A stretch of 64,000 nucleotides of DNA from NCBI GenBank assembly GCA_003693705.1, contig RBZT01000855.1:62001-126000 (forward strand), written 5' to 3'. Below, piece by piece: positions 1-10,357 of this stretch; the first letter of the stretch is position 1; each line of letters begins with the position of its first letter. The translations under genes and the position numbers were made by a program. A model generated the notes under the pieces. That model made no database searches and was not told the origin of the DNA. It saw nothing but the letters and a program-made list of their open reading frames with translations. The stretch comes from Polymyxa betae. Taxonomy: Eukaryota > Endomyxa > Phytomyxea > Plasmodiophorida > Plasmodiophoridae.

Positions 1-924
1 GGCCAATTGGAGACTTCTGGCATTCCCAACATAGGTAGAAGGAAAATGAACATGAACAGAGCCTGGAAAGCGTTCTGCCGCAAATTTGAGTCGAGAACTA
101 AATCACCGACTTTTCACTCACGTTTTCAGCAATGCACAGCATCTCGCTCTTCTGGTTTTCGTGACGAACGAATTTGTATGTTGTGACTCCCAGTAATCCC
201 AATGAGGCAGCGCTCGCGAATGATGCCACGGCAGCTAACACAAACTGTAAAGAATCTCCATCGTTTTCCTTCTTGTCTGTACTGCCTGAAAAAATTGACA
301 GACATGATGCAGAGAACATGGTGCCGATCGCCAGATAATGCCAAGCTGTGAACTGAGCTTGCAATGAGTACAATCGGAAAGGAAAAGGATCCAGCACACT
401 CACATGTTTCTTGGTGAACATTTTAGAGAACGTGACCGAGAACACGATCGAGCTCGCCTTTAATACAGTGTAGATGGCAACATGAAGACCAAGTGCACCA
501 ACGGCACCGCAATAGGAGTTGACGGCGTCGAGAAATCCCATGAGGGCGTACATCGACATGCGGTATTTCCCATTGGGTACGTAAATGTAGCCTTGCGAAT
601 AGATGGACATGGCGATCCAGATCATCAAGGATATCGGGAAACTGCAGGCTTCCACGAGCGTGATGTAGACCGACATGTCGATTTTAGCTTTGCCGTCGCG
701 AACATATTTGAAAGGCTGACAGAGAATGGTGTGAGCCGCACGAGCCGCTATTAGAAAGCAGGCGATAATAATGACGGTGACGTTCTTCGACAAGGGACTC
801 CGCAGCTTCGTTGGCTTCCAATAGCAGTCAACGACCATTGAAAGAACGCAAGAAGCCACCGCTCTCCTACCTTGTCGTGAATAGGATGACGATCGACTAC
901 CTCAGAGGCATGCTGGGCGGCCAT
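1..924 (-). CDS. Drug/metabolite transporter superfamily (CRT/SLC35-like) membrane protein, partial
   Basis: Polytopic membrane protein. The first in-frame ATG is at 924 (MAAQHASE). Intron 806-870 joins it to a long exon with at least five hydrophobic segments. A second intron, 353-403, is 51 bp, stop-free and in frame; its removal joins FTKKH to FTAWHYLAIG. The stretch around AIYTVLKASSIVFSVTFSKM followed by KK and a new helix is the pattern seen in DMT/CRT and SLC35F-type transporters, where one repeat half meets the next. The frame stops at 98, but a GTGAGT donor lies just before it, and a 59-bp intron ending TTTCCAG would open another hydrophobic exon that runs off the left edge, so I treat the gene as partial. 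Substrate and membrane are unknown. The family call rests on topology and this motif only. Confidence 0.6.
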
Positions 925-1412
925 GTAGTGGTCGATAACGAGCACACAATCTCACTAGTCGAGACACAGACGGGATCTGAGACTGGAGATTATTCCAGGC
1001 CCGGGGGGCGGCATGACCAGGCCGCGGTCACGCAGGCGTTTGTTCGGACTTGCGGAGACTGGCGGAGGTCGGCGAACTGGGACCTGGATTTGAGCGCCCC
1101 CGAGGGGGGCCTCTTCTAATGTGAGTTACGCCGTGTTCATCTCTATCCTTTCGTCCTTACGAAACCAAACATCATCGTGATGATCACAAACGACCGTCCT
1201 AACGATAACATGCTCGACGCATCTCCTTTTTTCACCTAGAGCGATTGGAAGTGTGACCAGGCCCGCAATTAAAGTTGGAACGTTTCGAACGAAGACGTTT
1301 AAGTCTTTGGGCCCGAAATCGCTTAAAGCGAAATTACAACGTCCTGGATTTATGCGATGATTTAGGCTTGTTATTTTTATACAATATATTAATATGATAG
1401 CCGATCGAGATG
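925..1412. other. Intergenic stretch, GC-rich patch, no gene recognised
   Basis: About 490 bp between two genes on the minus strand. Bases 990-1110 are unusually G+C rich with runs of C and G. This may be the promoter and 5' leader of the upstream transporter. No coding exon could be supported. A long open frame on the minus strand at 1126-1902 crosses this stretch but conflicts with the Nup58 exons. Confidence 0.4.
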
Positions 1413-2640
1413 TCAGCCTTGCATTAATAGCAACGGTCGATTCTTTGAATTCGTTGATGACTGGAATGGATTCTCCTTGACCGAGACCTTGGCCTCCAAA
1501 AAAATCTCCTTCTGCTGATTGATTACGGAATGCAGCCGAGCGATATCGGAGGTCAGTTTTTCGCGTTCGTTGTGGTTGGTTACGAACAACGAATGGAGGA
1601 CTGCAGCAAATAATTAGGAGCCGATTAACATTAGCAGACGGAATGCTTCGTACGCTGAGGAGGACTGTGCTGAACTGTTGAAGTGCTGAGATGATGCTGA
1701 ATATCTTCAACGTCATGAGACAGTTTCGATATACAATCTTTGAACTCTTCAATTTTCGCCCAGAAGTACCTGGGCGTTCAGATAAGCATAGGAAACAACC
1801 ACAACAGGATACGAATTGATTACGGTGAAGGCAACTGAGGCCATAGTTGCTGAATAGACTTATGCTTAAGACGAGCATTGGCGAATAATGCTTGCTCGCC
1901 ATACTTTAGCTCTTTTCTCACCTAAAAAGAGTTTGTGAATTAGCAGCGTGACAAGAAGGCGAAACACTTCTTTTTGGCGCGATTTAATTACAAAGCAACT
2001 GATAAAAACAATACAGGAAATGCAACTGGATTCTTGTCAGCAGTTCTTATCAAAGCGATTCGTGAAACACCTTAAACAGGAAATATTTGTAAACAGATAA
2101 ACATTACCTGATCCCTAAATCCTTGGAGACCAGTTTTGGTTTTCCGAATCTGCAATTGCAGGAATCGTAATCTCTGTTCGAATTTGGCTATATCGCTAAC
2201 AGCGAAATGCTCTGAGCGATCTGCATCCTCTAAAAGGCGATCAATTTCCGAGCTATCCATGGTATGTTTCTGGAACTGAGCGCTGGCAGGAACAGATCAT
2301 CACCATACTGCCAACAAACATGTCAGCAAACCCTTACTCAATCTCCTGGAACTTATTCTGCATAGCTTGTGGCAATTTCGAGAATATCGTGCTGTATTGG
2401 ACGATTTCAACGGCTGGCTGTTGCTGTGTCGTCGTGGCCGGCGCCAACGCCAAAGCATTGGTCTGCTGCGGCTGAACCGCGCTGCTACTAAAAGACGCCC
2501 ATCATTTGAAATCGACGATGGCGGCAAACTCGCGAACAGACCCGAAGGAGAACATACAGGTTGAGGACCGACGTCACCGGCAGCAGCTCGAGATTCGAAT
2601 CCGGACGATTGAACCTCCGCAGAAAAATCGCAATTGAATT
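1413..2640 (-). CDS. NUP58: Nup58/p45-like nucleoporin
   Basis: Coiled-coil component of the central nuclear-pore channel (Nup62-Nup58-Nup54 complex). I assembled it from short exons. A Q- and A-rich part (about 2400-2490) leads to a segment with TIFSKLPQAMQNKFQEIE. Next come an exon with DSSEIDRLLEDADRSEHF (about 2107-2270) and an exon with KYGEQALFANARLKHKS (about 1860-1919). Then come SPYFWAKIEEFKDCISKL and finally NEREKLTSDIARLHSVIN. The sequence P-x-x-YF followed by a heptad-rich stretch and a second helix ending in Q-K-E-x-FL matches the order in animal p58/p45. Introns are about 50-70 bp, except one of about 190 bp. No FG repeats are visible and the start codon is unresolved, so the 5' limit is approximate. 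Confidence 0.55.
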
Positions 2641-2649
2641 GTTAAATCT

Positions 2650-3300
2650 GCTCTGCTGGAGGTGGTAGGTAGGTCAGAAACCCGCTCTGGATTTTTGTAA
2701 TGCTGTTGTTTTTAAAATTTCAGTGGCTGTAAGTTCATTTGAACAATATTAAGCCTGCTGATATGAACAGATTTCTGTTTCAATCTTGGCAAATTCCGGT
2801 GACGATGGCATGTCTCCGGTCAGATCAAAATTAGAATGGATGGTTGAATATTGTCACTCTAATAAATCTCATAATGAATTTCGATCTGCGATTATTTCAA
2901 ACAGGAGTGTTGTATAAGAGCTGCATGTAAGTGATAGAAGCCATCGTCACTTTGTCAAAGCGCGATTTAAGAGAGGGAGCGCCCTGAGACGGCGCTCTCT
3001 GACATCAGCAACGATTCTTGACGCCCAGGCCAGTCAGCCGTCCGGGCGTTCCCAATCGCTCCATCTGCTTCTGCCTGGCTCCATGAATCATTCGGTGCCA
3101 TTCCCCAGCCTTCTCCCATCCAGCACCCAATCGTCTATTGATAACGACTCGGTATTCATTCGGTTTCAATTCTCTCTATATTTTAATAACTTTTCGTACT
3201 GTTATTGTTTGCAGAATGGTTTGTTCATGCTAATTCTATTATCCAGAATAACGGGTATTTTCATGGGAATCGGAAGCAGTTTATATCTCGTGCGAGATTT
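2650..3300. other. Divergent intergenic region with two GC hairpins
   Basis: This spacer separates the minus-strand nucleoporin gene from the plus-strand zinc-transporter gene and probably carries both promoters. Bases 2974-3000 can fold into a hairpin of about 10 bp with GAGCGCC pairing with GGCGCTC around a 7-nt loop. Bases 3021-3049 can form a second, weaker stem (ACGCCC with GGGCGT). No coding exon is convincing here, although short open frames exist. Confidence 0.35.
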
Positions 3301-4501
3301 ATGCTGCGATCATGGATCCAACGCCTGCTGGGTTTCGACGAGGTTTCCATGGGCAGGTTTTCACGTATTATCTCCAATGATGCCGACTCCCGAAAGCTCG
3401 TCGCCTACCTTATAGTAACCGGCAGCCTGATATTCATCAAATTCATTGTCGCCGTCGTCACCTTTAGTACCGGTAAAATGGTTCAAACCGAAATCTTCAA
3501 TTCGTGACAGGATTTAGGTCTCATTGCTCTTTCCATGACGAACATGTTTGATTGCTCGGTTTTACTAACAGCTTTGGCCTCGATGACGTTCTCCAGGAAG
3601 CCCAGCGATTCACTATTTAGTTATGGTAATGCTGATTGGCTCTCTGCGATTTGAGCTTGAAAGATTCTTGCAGGTTATCTAAGATTCGAGATTCTGTCAT
3701 GCTTTACAATCACATGCTTTCTGATGTTCAATGCATTCTTTACGCTGATGGAAGCGCTACACGTCATGGCAACGGGCTCTTTAGGGGACTCGTCCCGAAT
3801 GGTGTTTTTCGAGATTTTAGGTCTTGCTGTCAATATGTTTGGAATGGTATCGTTCAGGCCGGAATGGATTGGGAGATATTTTGGCATTCGCGGTGAGATC
3901 ACATTCCTCCCTCTTGCCGATAGCATTGAAATTTCTGTTTAGAATATTCGCGTCTAACAAACGGTGCACGACGAATCCATCTCGACGCCGTTTTTACTTA
4001 CCTGATCTGCGAATCTGTGTTCCGATCGGTGGCTTTGCTGGGAGTATTTTTCCCCGATTCCAAAGCCGTGTATTTTGTAGGCGATTGTTTTATATAACTG
4101 CAATGTCTAATGCTAGGTTGCAGATGGCATCCCTTTCTGGTGCTGCCTTTGCGTTCTCTCTAGCATATCCAATCTTTATCCGATCTGCAAAGGTTCTGCT
4201 GCAAACGAGGCCCGTTGAATGTGCCGATTCGCTTTACAAAAACATCCGAGATGTAAAGTGGCGCCATCAAAGTGTTCTGCTCTTCTCAGTTGTATTTCAG
4301 ATTTCTGTCCTTGAAGGAGTTCTCGAATGCAGATCATCGCAGTTTTGGTCGTTGGCTCCAGGCGATGTTGTCGGTACCGTACATATTCGAGCACGTGCTG
4401 ATGCAAATGAATCTATGATCCTCGATAATGCACACTCTATTCTGTCCCATTCTGTACAAAGACTAACTATTCAAGTAGAAAAAGATGCAAGAATTGAATA
4501 A
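3301..4501 (+). CDS. SLC30A6: ZnT6-type cation diffusion facilitator subunit
   Basis: Member of the SLC30/CDF zinc-transporter family, closest to ZnT6. In animals ZnT6 lacks its own zinc site and works as the partner of ZnT5 in the early secretory pathway. The start MLRSWIQRLLGF corresponds to the short cytosolic N-terminus. About five introns (for example 3473-3516) are removed. Helix II reads SMTNMFDCSVLLTALAS, where active CDF proteins have HxxxD, so the first histidine is absent as in ZnT6. It is followed by RKPSDSLFSYG and YLRFEILS. The C-terminal cytoplasmic domain reads EGVLECRSSQFWSLAPGDVV and VHIRARADANE, which follows ZnT6 closely. The protein ends soon after this domain, without the long tail of animal ZnT6. 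A ZnT5-like partner would be expected elsewhere in the genome. Confidence 0.88.
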
Positions 4502-4517
4502 ATGTACTGGGTATAAG

Positions 4518-5158
4518 TTAGTGATTACAATGCTGAACATTCATAATCGCATTCCTTGTGGCGGAACGAAGGGTTTTTAAAATGATATCGCAAGACTGTA
4601 CAGCATATTACATGTCCAAAGTATCAAATGAAAACAGCTGTGTTACCTTGACAGCGGATAGCCTCATCTGTCCATCAAGATTCTTGACGCTGGTCTCGTA
4701 GTCACGGCGAATCGACCGGGCTCTTTCGATCAGAAAAGGCAAGATTCCCTAGAAGACGAATACATGATTTTTGTAGCAAGAAAGCGATGGCATTTACTGT
4801 AGTTACTGATCCAGAACTATCATCCTTGATTACATTAGAAAAATTGTCGTGAACTTGAGGCTCGACCATCTGACTTTTAACTCAGGTACACATGAGTTGG
4901 AAGCAACCAGTACTGCCATGTCATTGTGGTTATCGTCTAAAGATTGCGATCGCATTCCTCCATTCGGTTGGCTTTCTACCGAGCCTCCCACTACGAATCT
5001 TTGGAATATACCCAGCATGGCGCTACTACAACCTAACCTGCTAGGTCATTCACCAAGACAGACAGCCTGCTACAGAACGGATCATTGCGCTCCAGCTCCA
5101 GTAAATATTGCACCAGCTGAGCTCGGTCGTCATCTACGACTTTCTGTCCCATCTTCAT
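4518..5158 (-). CDS. Unrecognised multi-exon protein
   Basis: Gene model built from at least four short exons. It begins MKMGQKVVDDDRAQLVQYLL with an amphipathic, glutamate-rich segment. A central part reads GSGILPFLIERARSIRRDY and then SVKNLDGQMRLSAVK, with a short C-terminal exon LKTLRSATRNAIMNV. Splice sites at the junctions are plausible (GTTAGG, GTAACT, GTAACA donors; CTTCTAG and GTACAG acceptors), and the frame is kept across the last two introns. The exon around 4860-5000 is less certain. The protein looks alpha-helical with no signal peptide or membrane segment. I do not recognise the family. It lies tail to tail with the ZnT6-like gene, with stop codons 17 bp apart, and shares the upstream spacer with NEMF. 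Confidence 0.4.
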
Positions 5159-5369
5159 CAGGCTAGGGTATTGATAATCTAAGAAGTGTTATGAAAGCTC
5201 CGTTTCATGAGGGACTGATTATACAGATGTCAAATGTAACGTCATTTGGCATTTTTGAAGATTTGCATCAAAATAAACGCATTTTTTAGCGAACTTTACG
5301 GGACTGTAGGAACTTCATTCCTCGTTGTTGCCATAGTTTCGACATTATCTTTCTATCTGATAATTCCCC

Positions 5370-8300
5370 AGTATGGCCTGCCTTCATCTGCCGAATTGCC
5401 GAACTGAATTTGTTTGGCAGTGGGTAAAGGTCATTTGACCGCCCTTGATGTCGCTGCTTCAGCCAAAGAATTATCCATTGCCTTGGCTGGATGCCGCCTC
5501 ACCAATGTATACGATCTGAATCAACGAACGTATCTGTTTAAGTTTGGGCGTCCGGGTGGATATAAGGCGTTTCTCATCGTTGAATCTGGTATTCGCTATC
5601 ATCTCACAGCATTCGAACGGGAAACTGGACCGCTTCCAAACCCTTTTTGCATGAAGCTTAGAAAGCATCTTCGAACTAAGTAAGCTGATTATTAACATGA
5701 TCTGCACACACATTTGTCATCATCCAATAGGCGCCTTGAAGGTGTTCGTCAATGTGGTTTCGATCGTATTCTGCAGGTGATCGGAAAGGGAATGCATTTG
5801 TTCTCAACATTCATTGCTTAATAGTTGACGTTTGCTACTGGCGACCATACAAACCATGTTTTTATCGAATTGCATTCTGGCGGTAATATTATACTGGCAG
5901 ATGCAACATTGAAGATCATGAGCCTCCTTCGTCCCTACGAAACTGCCCAAGCTGGGAAAGTAGCGGTTCACGAACGATATCCAATTGAGCATGCAATCGA
6001 ACTGAATGAATCATGCTCGGTAAATGTCGACGAATCGCAATCATTGATGAGTTTCTGTATTGGGCAAGGCCTTCCGAAACAGCTTGTATCTTATTGCTTA
6101 GCTGAGCTCGGTTTTGATAAGAACACAAAAGCTACGCCGGAAAATGTTGCTCTTGTTTATGAGAAGTGCAATCATATTGTCGCTGGTTTGAGAGCATTAG
6201 ATACGCCCACTAAAGGCTACCTGTTCAAAAAGGACGCCAAGAATGTGGAGTTTTCACCGATTCTTTTCCAGGAGCATCAACTGTATTCCGAATCAGAAAC
6301 GTTCCCGACTTTCAATGAAGCGTTTGTGGCGTGTTTATTCTTATTTAGCGACATTTACATGCTATAGGATGGACGCGTTTTTCTCTACTTTAGAATCCAT
6401 ACAAAAAGTGCAACAATCGGCCAAGAACGAATGGAAAGCCTTGTCAAAAGAAGAGAAGATGCGGCGCGATCTCGACCAGCGTATCAACAAGCTCGAAGCT
6501 GTCTCTGATCGTAACTCCCAGCTTGCCGCTCTGATTGAAGATAATCTGGACTTGGTTTGCCCGAAACGTCTCCATGGCTTGTCTTGCTGCTAATTTGGTA
6601 TCAAGATCGATAGTATCATCAACGCCCTGCGAACGGAGATAGCCAGTGGCGCTAGCTGGACCGAATTGGAACGCATGGTGGCTGAAGAAACACAGCATGG
6701 GCAGAATCCGATAGCGTCGTCGATCAAGTCGCTTCATTTCGAGAAGAATTCCGTTGTTGTGTTTCTGGGTCCCGGCAAGACTCCAGTTGAAATCGATCTT
6801 GGCATCTCCGCCCATGCAAGTGCGAATAACTATTACAATGCCAAAAAGAAGGCGAAAAACAAATCGGAAAGAACCATCGTAATTTGATGGTCATCGTTTT
6901 GGGAAATCCTCTATTCATCCGCGTTCAGGCTGCTTCGGAAGTTGCCATGAAAAGTGCCAAGACCCAGGCGCAAAAGGACTTGAAGAAGGCGCAGAAGAAA
7001 GGCACGGTGGGTGCCCAGGCCTTAAGCGTTCGTCGTAGAACGCATTGGTTTGAGAAATTTCAATGGTTTATAACAAGTGACAATTTTCTCGTTATTGGCG
7101 GACGGGACGCTCAGCAGAATGAACTCGTATGATGCAAGCCATAGTTCCGATCTCTTGGTTGGGTTTGATAGTTTCTAGGTGGTGCGTCGCCATCTCGACC
7201 CGAATGATTTGTATTTCCATGCCGATATGCATGGAGCAAGTTCCGTTATTTTAAAGAATCCTGAAGGGGTCGGTTCCGTTCCAGAAAGATCACTTCAGGT
7301 TTTCTTTTGTTTGTGATCATGTCCCTTTTCTAATTGCGTTTATGCAGGAGGCTGCCCAGTTTACTGTATGCAACAGTGCAGCATGGACCAATAAAGCGAT
7401 TGGATCTGCATATTGGGTTAAAGCTGATCAAGTATTTGATTTTTGCGATCCAGCTTGAATCGTTGAGATGATGTATTTTACAGGTTTCAAAAACGGCACC
7501 GACAGGAATGTATGTATCGACTGGTTCTTTCATGGTCAGAGGAAAGCGAAATTACATCCCCTGTTCACAGCTCTTGCTTGGTCTGAATGCACAACGTAAT
7601 GCTGCTTGATCATTTTCTTACGTACATAATAGGATTCACTTTCCTGTTTCGTGTGACAGAGGATTGCATTGCGGCTCATAAAAGCGAAAGATCGGCGCAT
7701 CACGATGAAGACGAGTTTTCTAATCCCGGCAAAGTAACTGGGCAAACATTCCTTTTTTCATTTATTAAGATAATTCACGGCAGATCGACAGAATCATTAG
7801 TGATAACGAGGATGACGATTTGGGGATTCAAGATCTCTCTCTCAAAGCCTCCAACTTTGAACAAAACAGCGGCGATGGATTCAACACGAATCGAGCAGCA
7901 ATGGATAACGGCGACGGGCAATCAGATGACCAAGAGAGCGATGCCGATCCCAGTGATCCAGCTCCTGAAATCGTCGAGTCAGTCATGGTGTTCGTGATCA
8001 TGTTTGCGCTCGTAATCAGTTGACTTTGATGCAGGCAGCCGGATGCGTCGACTGAATTGAAACCATCTGCAGCTTCTTTCGACGTGACCAGCTCGCTGCT
8101 GCACTCGCTAAGTACTGATGACAGTCCATCGTACAATCCGAATTTGTTCAAGAAGTTGGATGACGGTCAATCCGGTGGTGGTCGGCTGAGTGTTAAACAG
8201 AGGCGTCAGATGAAAAAATCTGGTATGCTGCTTTTGTCTCTAATTGTTCATGTTTCTGATTCAATGTAGGAAAATCGGCAAACGAAACCATTCAGGATCA

Positions 8301-9273
8301 GAATCAACCTGAAGAGAAGCCCAAGCCAGCTTCAGCCCCGATTTTACCTCGAGGGAAACGCAACAAATTGAAGAAAATGAAGAAGAAATATGCCGATCAG
8401 GTCTGTTGACTTTTCAGGCTAGATATCGTCTTCATGTGCTCATCGCCTGTTTAGGATGAAGTTGATAGGCAACGTGCATTGCAGTTGCTTGGTTCATCAT
8501 CCATTAAAGAACTAGATGGTGCCGATGAAAAGTCGCCTAGTTCAGAGGAAGAAAGCGATAACGATGAGGCTCCTGTCGCTGATCAAACCGATCAAGAACC
8601 GGTTCAAGATCAAGATTGGATTGTGAAGATCTGTTTTCACTGCCACAGTATAGGACCTGCCATGTCGTATCTTCATTTGTTTGATTCGTTCTAGGCCAAG
8701 GTCACGTTGCTCGTACTTGCCCTCAGCTTGACGGTTTGGACAAAACTACTGTCAATAAGATTGTTCAGCAGGGTACGGTATCTGCCTGATTTCATGTTCT
8801 GTGATTGATGTCTTTTAGGTCAAGATCGCAATCGAGAAGAAAATCAGAAACATACAAAGGATGATGGGGATGAAGATTTCAATTTGCACTGCCTGGTTGG
8901 ATGTCCAACGACATCTGATGAGCTTCTCTATGCATTGCCTATGTGTGCACCATATTCTGCCATCATGAACTATAAATTCAAAGTGAAGGTCATACCTGGG
9001 GTTGATAAGCGAGGTCTTTGGCGATATTGTTGTTTGTGATGTCTGCTGAATCATGATGCAGGAACTGCTGCGAAATCGTGCCTATCGCTTTGCATGCGAA
9101 TGCTGCAAGGTGATCCAGATGCGAATCGAATCCAGAACCTGATGAAAGCCATCAGCGATAACGATCTGGCCGTAGTCCTGCCTCCAGGTTCCAAGGTTTC
9201 CGCTCCTGGAATTGGCAGTATCAAGAACAGCAAACACAGTAAGAAACCTGGGCAAAAACGCCCAAAAAAATAA
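5370..9273 (+). CDS. NEMF: NEMF/Rqc2/Tae2 ribosome quality control factor
   Basis: Binds stalled 60S-peptidyl-tRNA complexes, recruits the Ltn1 ligase and directs C-terminal tailing. The N-terminal NFACT-N domain ([34 protein letters not shown]) is followed by a coiled coil, the NFACT-R domain ([20 protein letters not shown], then [15 protein letters not shown]), and an acidic low-complexity linker. A CCHC zinc knuckle ([15 protein letters not shown]) forms across an intron at about 8696. The NFACT-C domain ends the protein ([20 protein letters not shown]). About 14 introns are needed and all family blocks appear in order. The start codon seems to be split: A at 5370 followed by intron 5371-5420 and TG at 5421-5422, giving [11 protein letters not shown]. 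The stop is TAA at 9271-9273. Confidence 0.93.
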
Positions 9274-9457
9274 ATTTGTACAGCATGTATTTATGCACTG
9301 CTTTGCTCCTGATATTGAGATACTGATAGTCTGGAATGCATTGTTTGGAACCGACGACTTTGCAATGAAATTATTCTCCTGGAACCAATCTGGGTCTAAG
9401 CACATCAGATCGGTATGATTGCTGATCGAAATTCTGATCCTTGAAACAACATTTCTT

Positions 9458-10156
9458 ATGCAAATGGGAAGTTGGGCTCTTCTGGTTCTTGCGCTTTCTG
9501 TTGCTAAAGCACTTGATACCGATATGCTTGTTAGTGAACTTCGCAGATTAGGCCTTTCCAAAGAGCAATTACTTGACGTTATACAACATACACCATCCAC
9601 ATCAGAAGATCTTCCACCAGAACTTAACACTCCGACCGTGAATGAAATCGAACGTATTGAAAGACTGTTTCCCGAAGGTGTCAAGGACGTCACTGGCTCA
9701 GCTAGATGCCCGATTGATGGGTCGGTCTGTTACGAAGTGATTATTGCACCAGCAGGTGCACATCTAGATCTGAAAAACACGGGTTTACGAAGGTTGAAGA
9801 AAGCGCTGAATCCGGATTATCGATCAAAAGCCAAGCGCGAGCTGAAGATTTTCTTCAGAATCCCGAAGCAATACCCAGAAAAAGCGGTTCATCTCCGGAT
9901 CACCAATTCCAAGGGGTTCTTGAAGAAGGACGTCAGAAGACTCGAAAGCGTTCTACGAAATATGGCCCAGCGATCGGGAGCATCGTTGGAGAAGCTGTGT
10001 CGGCGAGCGCTGCGATTCGTAACCGATTCGGATGATCCGCTGAGAACGCAGCCTATCAGTATCTGGATCATTATAGCAGTCGGCCTCACAATTCTCTTCT
10101 TATACAACTATGTCAAATGGCGTCTAGATCATGTCACCACCATCTATCATCGATAA
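9458..10156 (+). CDS. Signal-peptide protein with possible RWD-like domain and C-terminal membrane anchor
   Basis: Intronless, 232 aa from the ATG at 9458. The first 18 residues (MQMGSWALLVLALSVAKA) look like a signal peptide. The middle is charged: LDTDMLVSELRRLGLSKEQL resembles a short helical hairpin. It is followed by a block containing VCYEVIIAP, LKIFFRIPKQYPEKAVHLRI and a long helix, an order reminiscent of the RWD/UBC-like fold, where a beta strand with Y-P precedes helix pairs. Near the C-terminus SIWIIIAVGLTILFLYNYV is a clear membrane helix with a short basic tail. This predicts a type I protein of the ER or cell surface with its folded domain in the lumen. RWD domains are normally cytosolic, so the assignment is tentative and no specific function is claimed. 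Confidence 0.6.
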   Translation: MQMGSWALLVLALSVAKALDTDMLVSELRRLGLSKEQLLDVIQHTPSTSEDLPPELNTPTVNEIERIERLFPEGVKDVTGSARCPIDGSVCYEVIIAPAGAHLDLKNTGLRRLKKALNPDYRSKAKRELKIFFRIPKQYPEKAVHLRITNSKGFLKKDVRRLESVLRNMAQRSGASLEKLCRRALRFVTDSDDPLRTQPISIWIIIAVGLTILFLYNYVKWRLDHVTTIYHR

Positions 10157-10357
10157 ACAGCTCCTGTTTTTATGTTGATTGAGGTGCATTTATTACAATC
10201 TCAAAACAGTTCATTCGCTCTTGGAATCAAGAAAACACATCGATTGCTGTGAAATGCTCCAGAATAATCCATTCAGCAGTTCTGGAAGGAACCTACTGGG
10301 ATTGACAGATTTTCAACGTCTTCGATCAGATTTATACAAGGTCGCCGTGCTGGCCCG

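Noticed and set aside
98-121. 24-bp micro-intron GTGAGT...TTTAG at the end of the transporter frame
   Set aside because: A 59-bp intron using the same donor and the acceptor TTTCCAG fits the usual size and opens a further hydrophobic exon.
1126-1902. 258-codon open frame on the minus strand
   Set aside because: It crosses several good splice sites; the exons of the Nup58-like gene lie in other frames of the same strand, and its translation is cysteine-rich without family resemblance.
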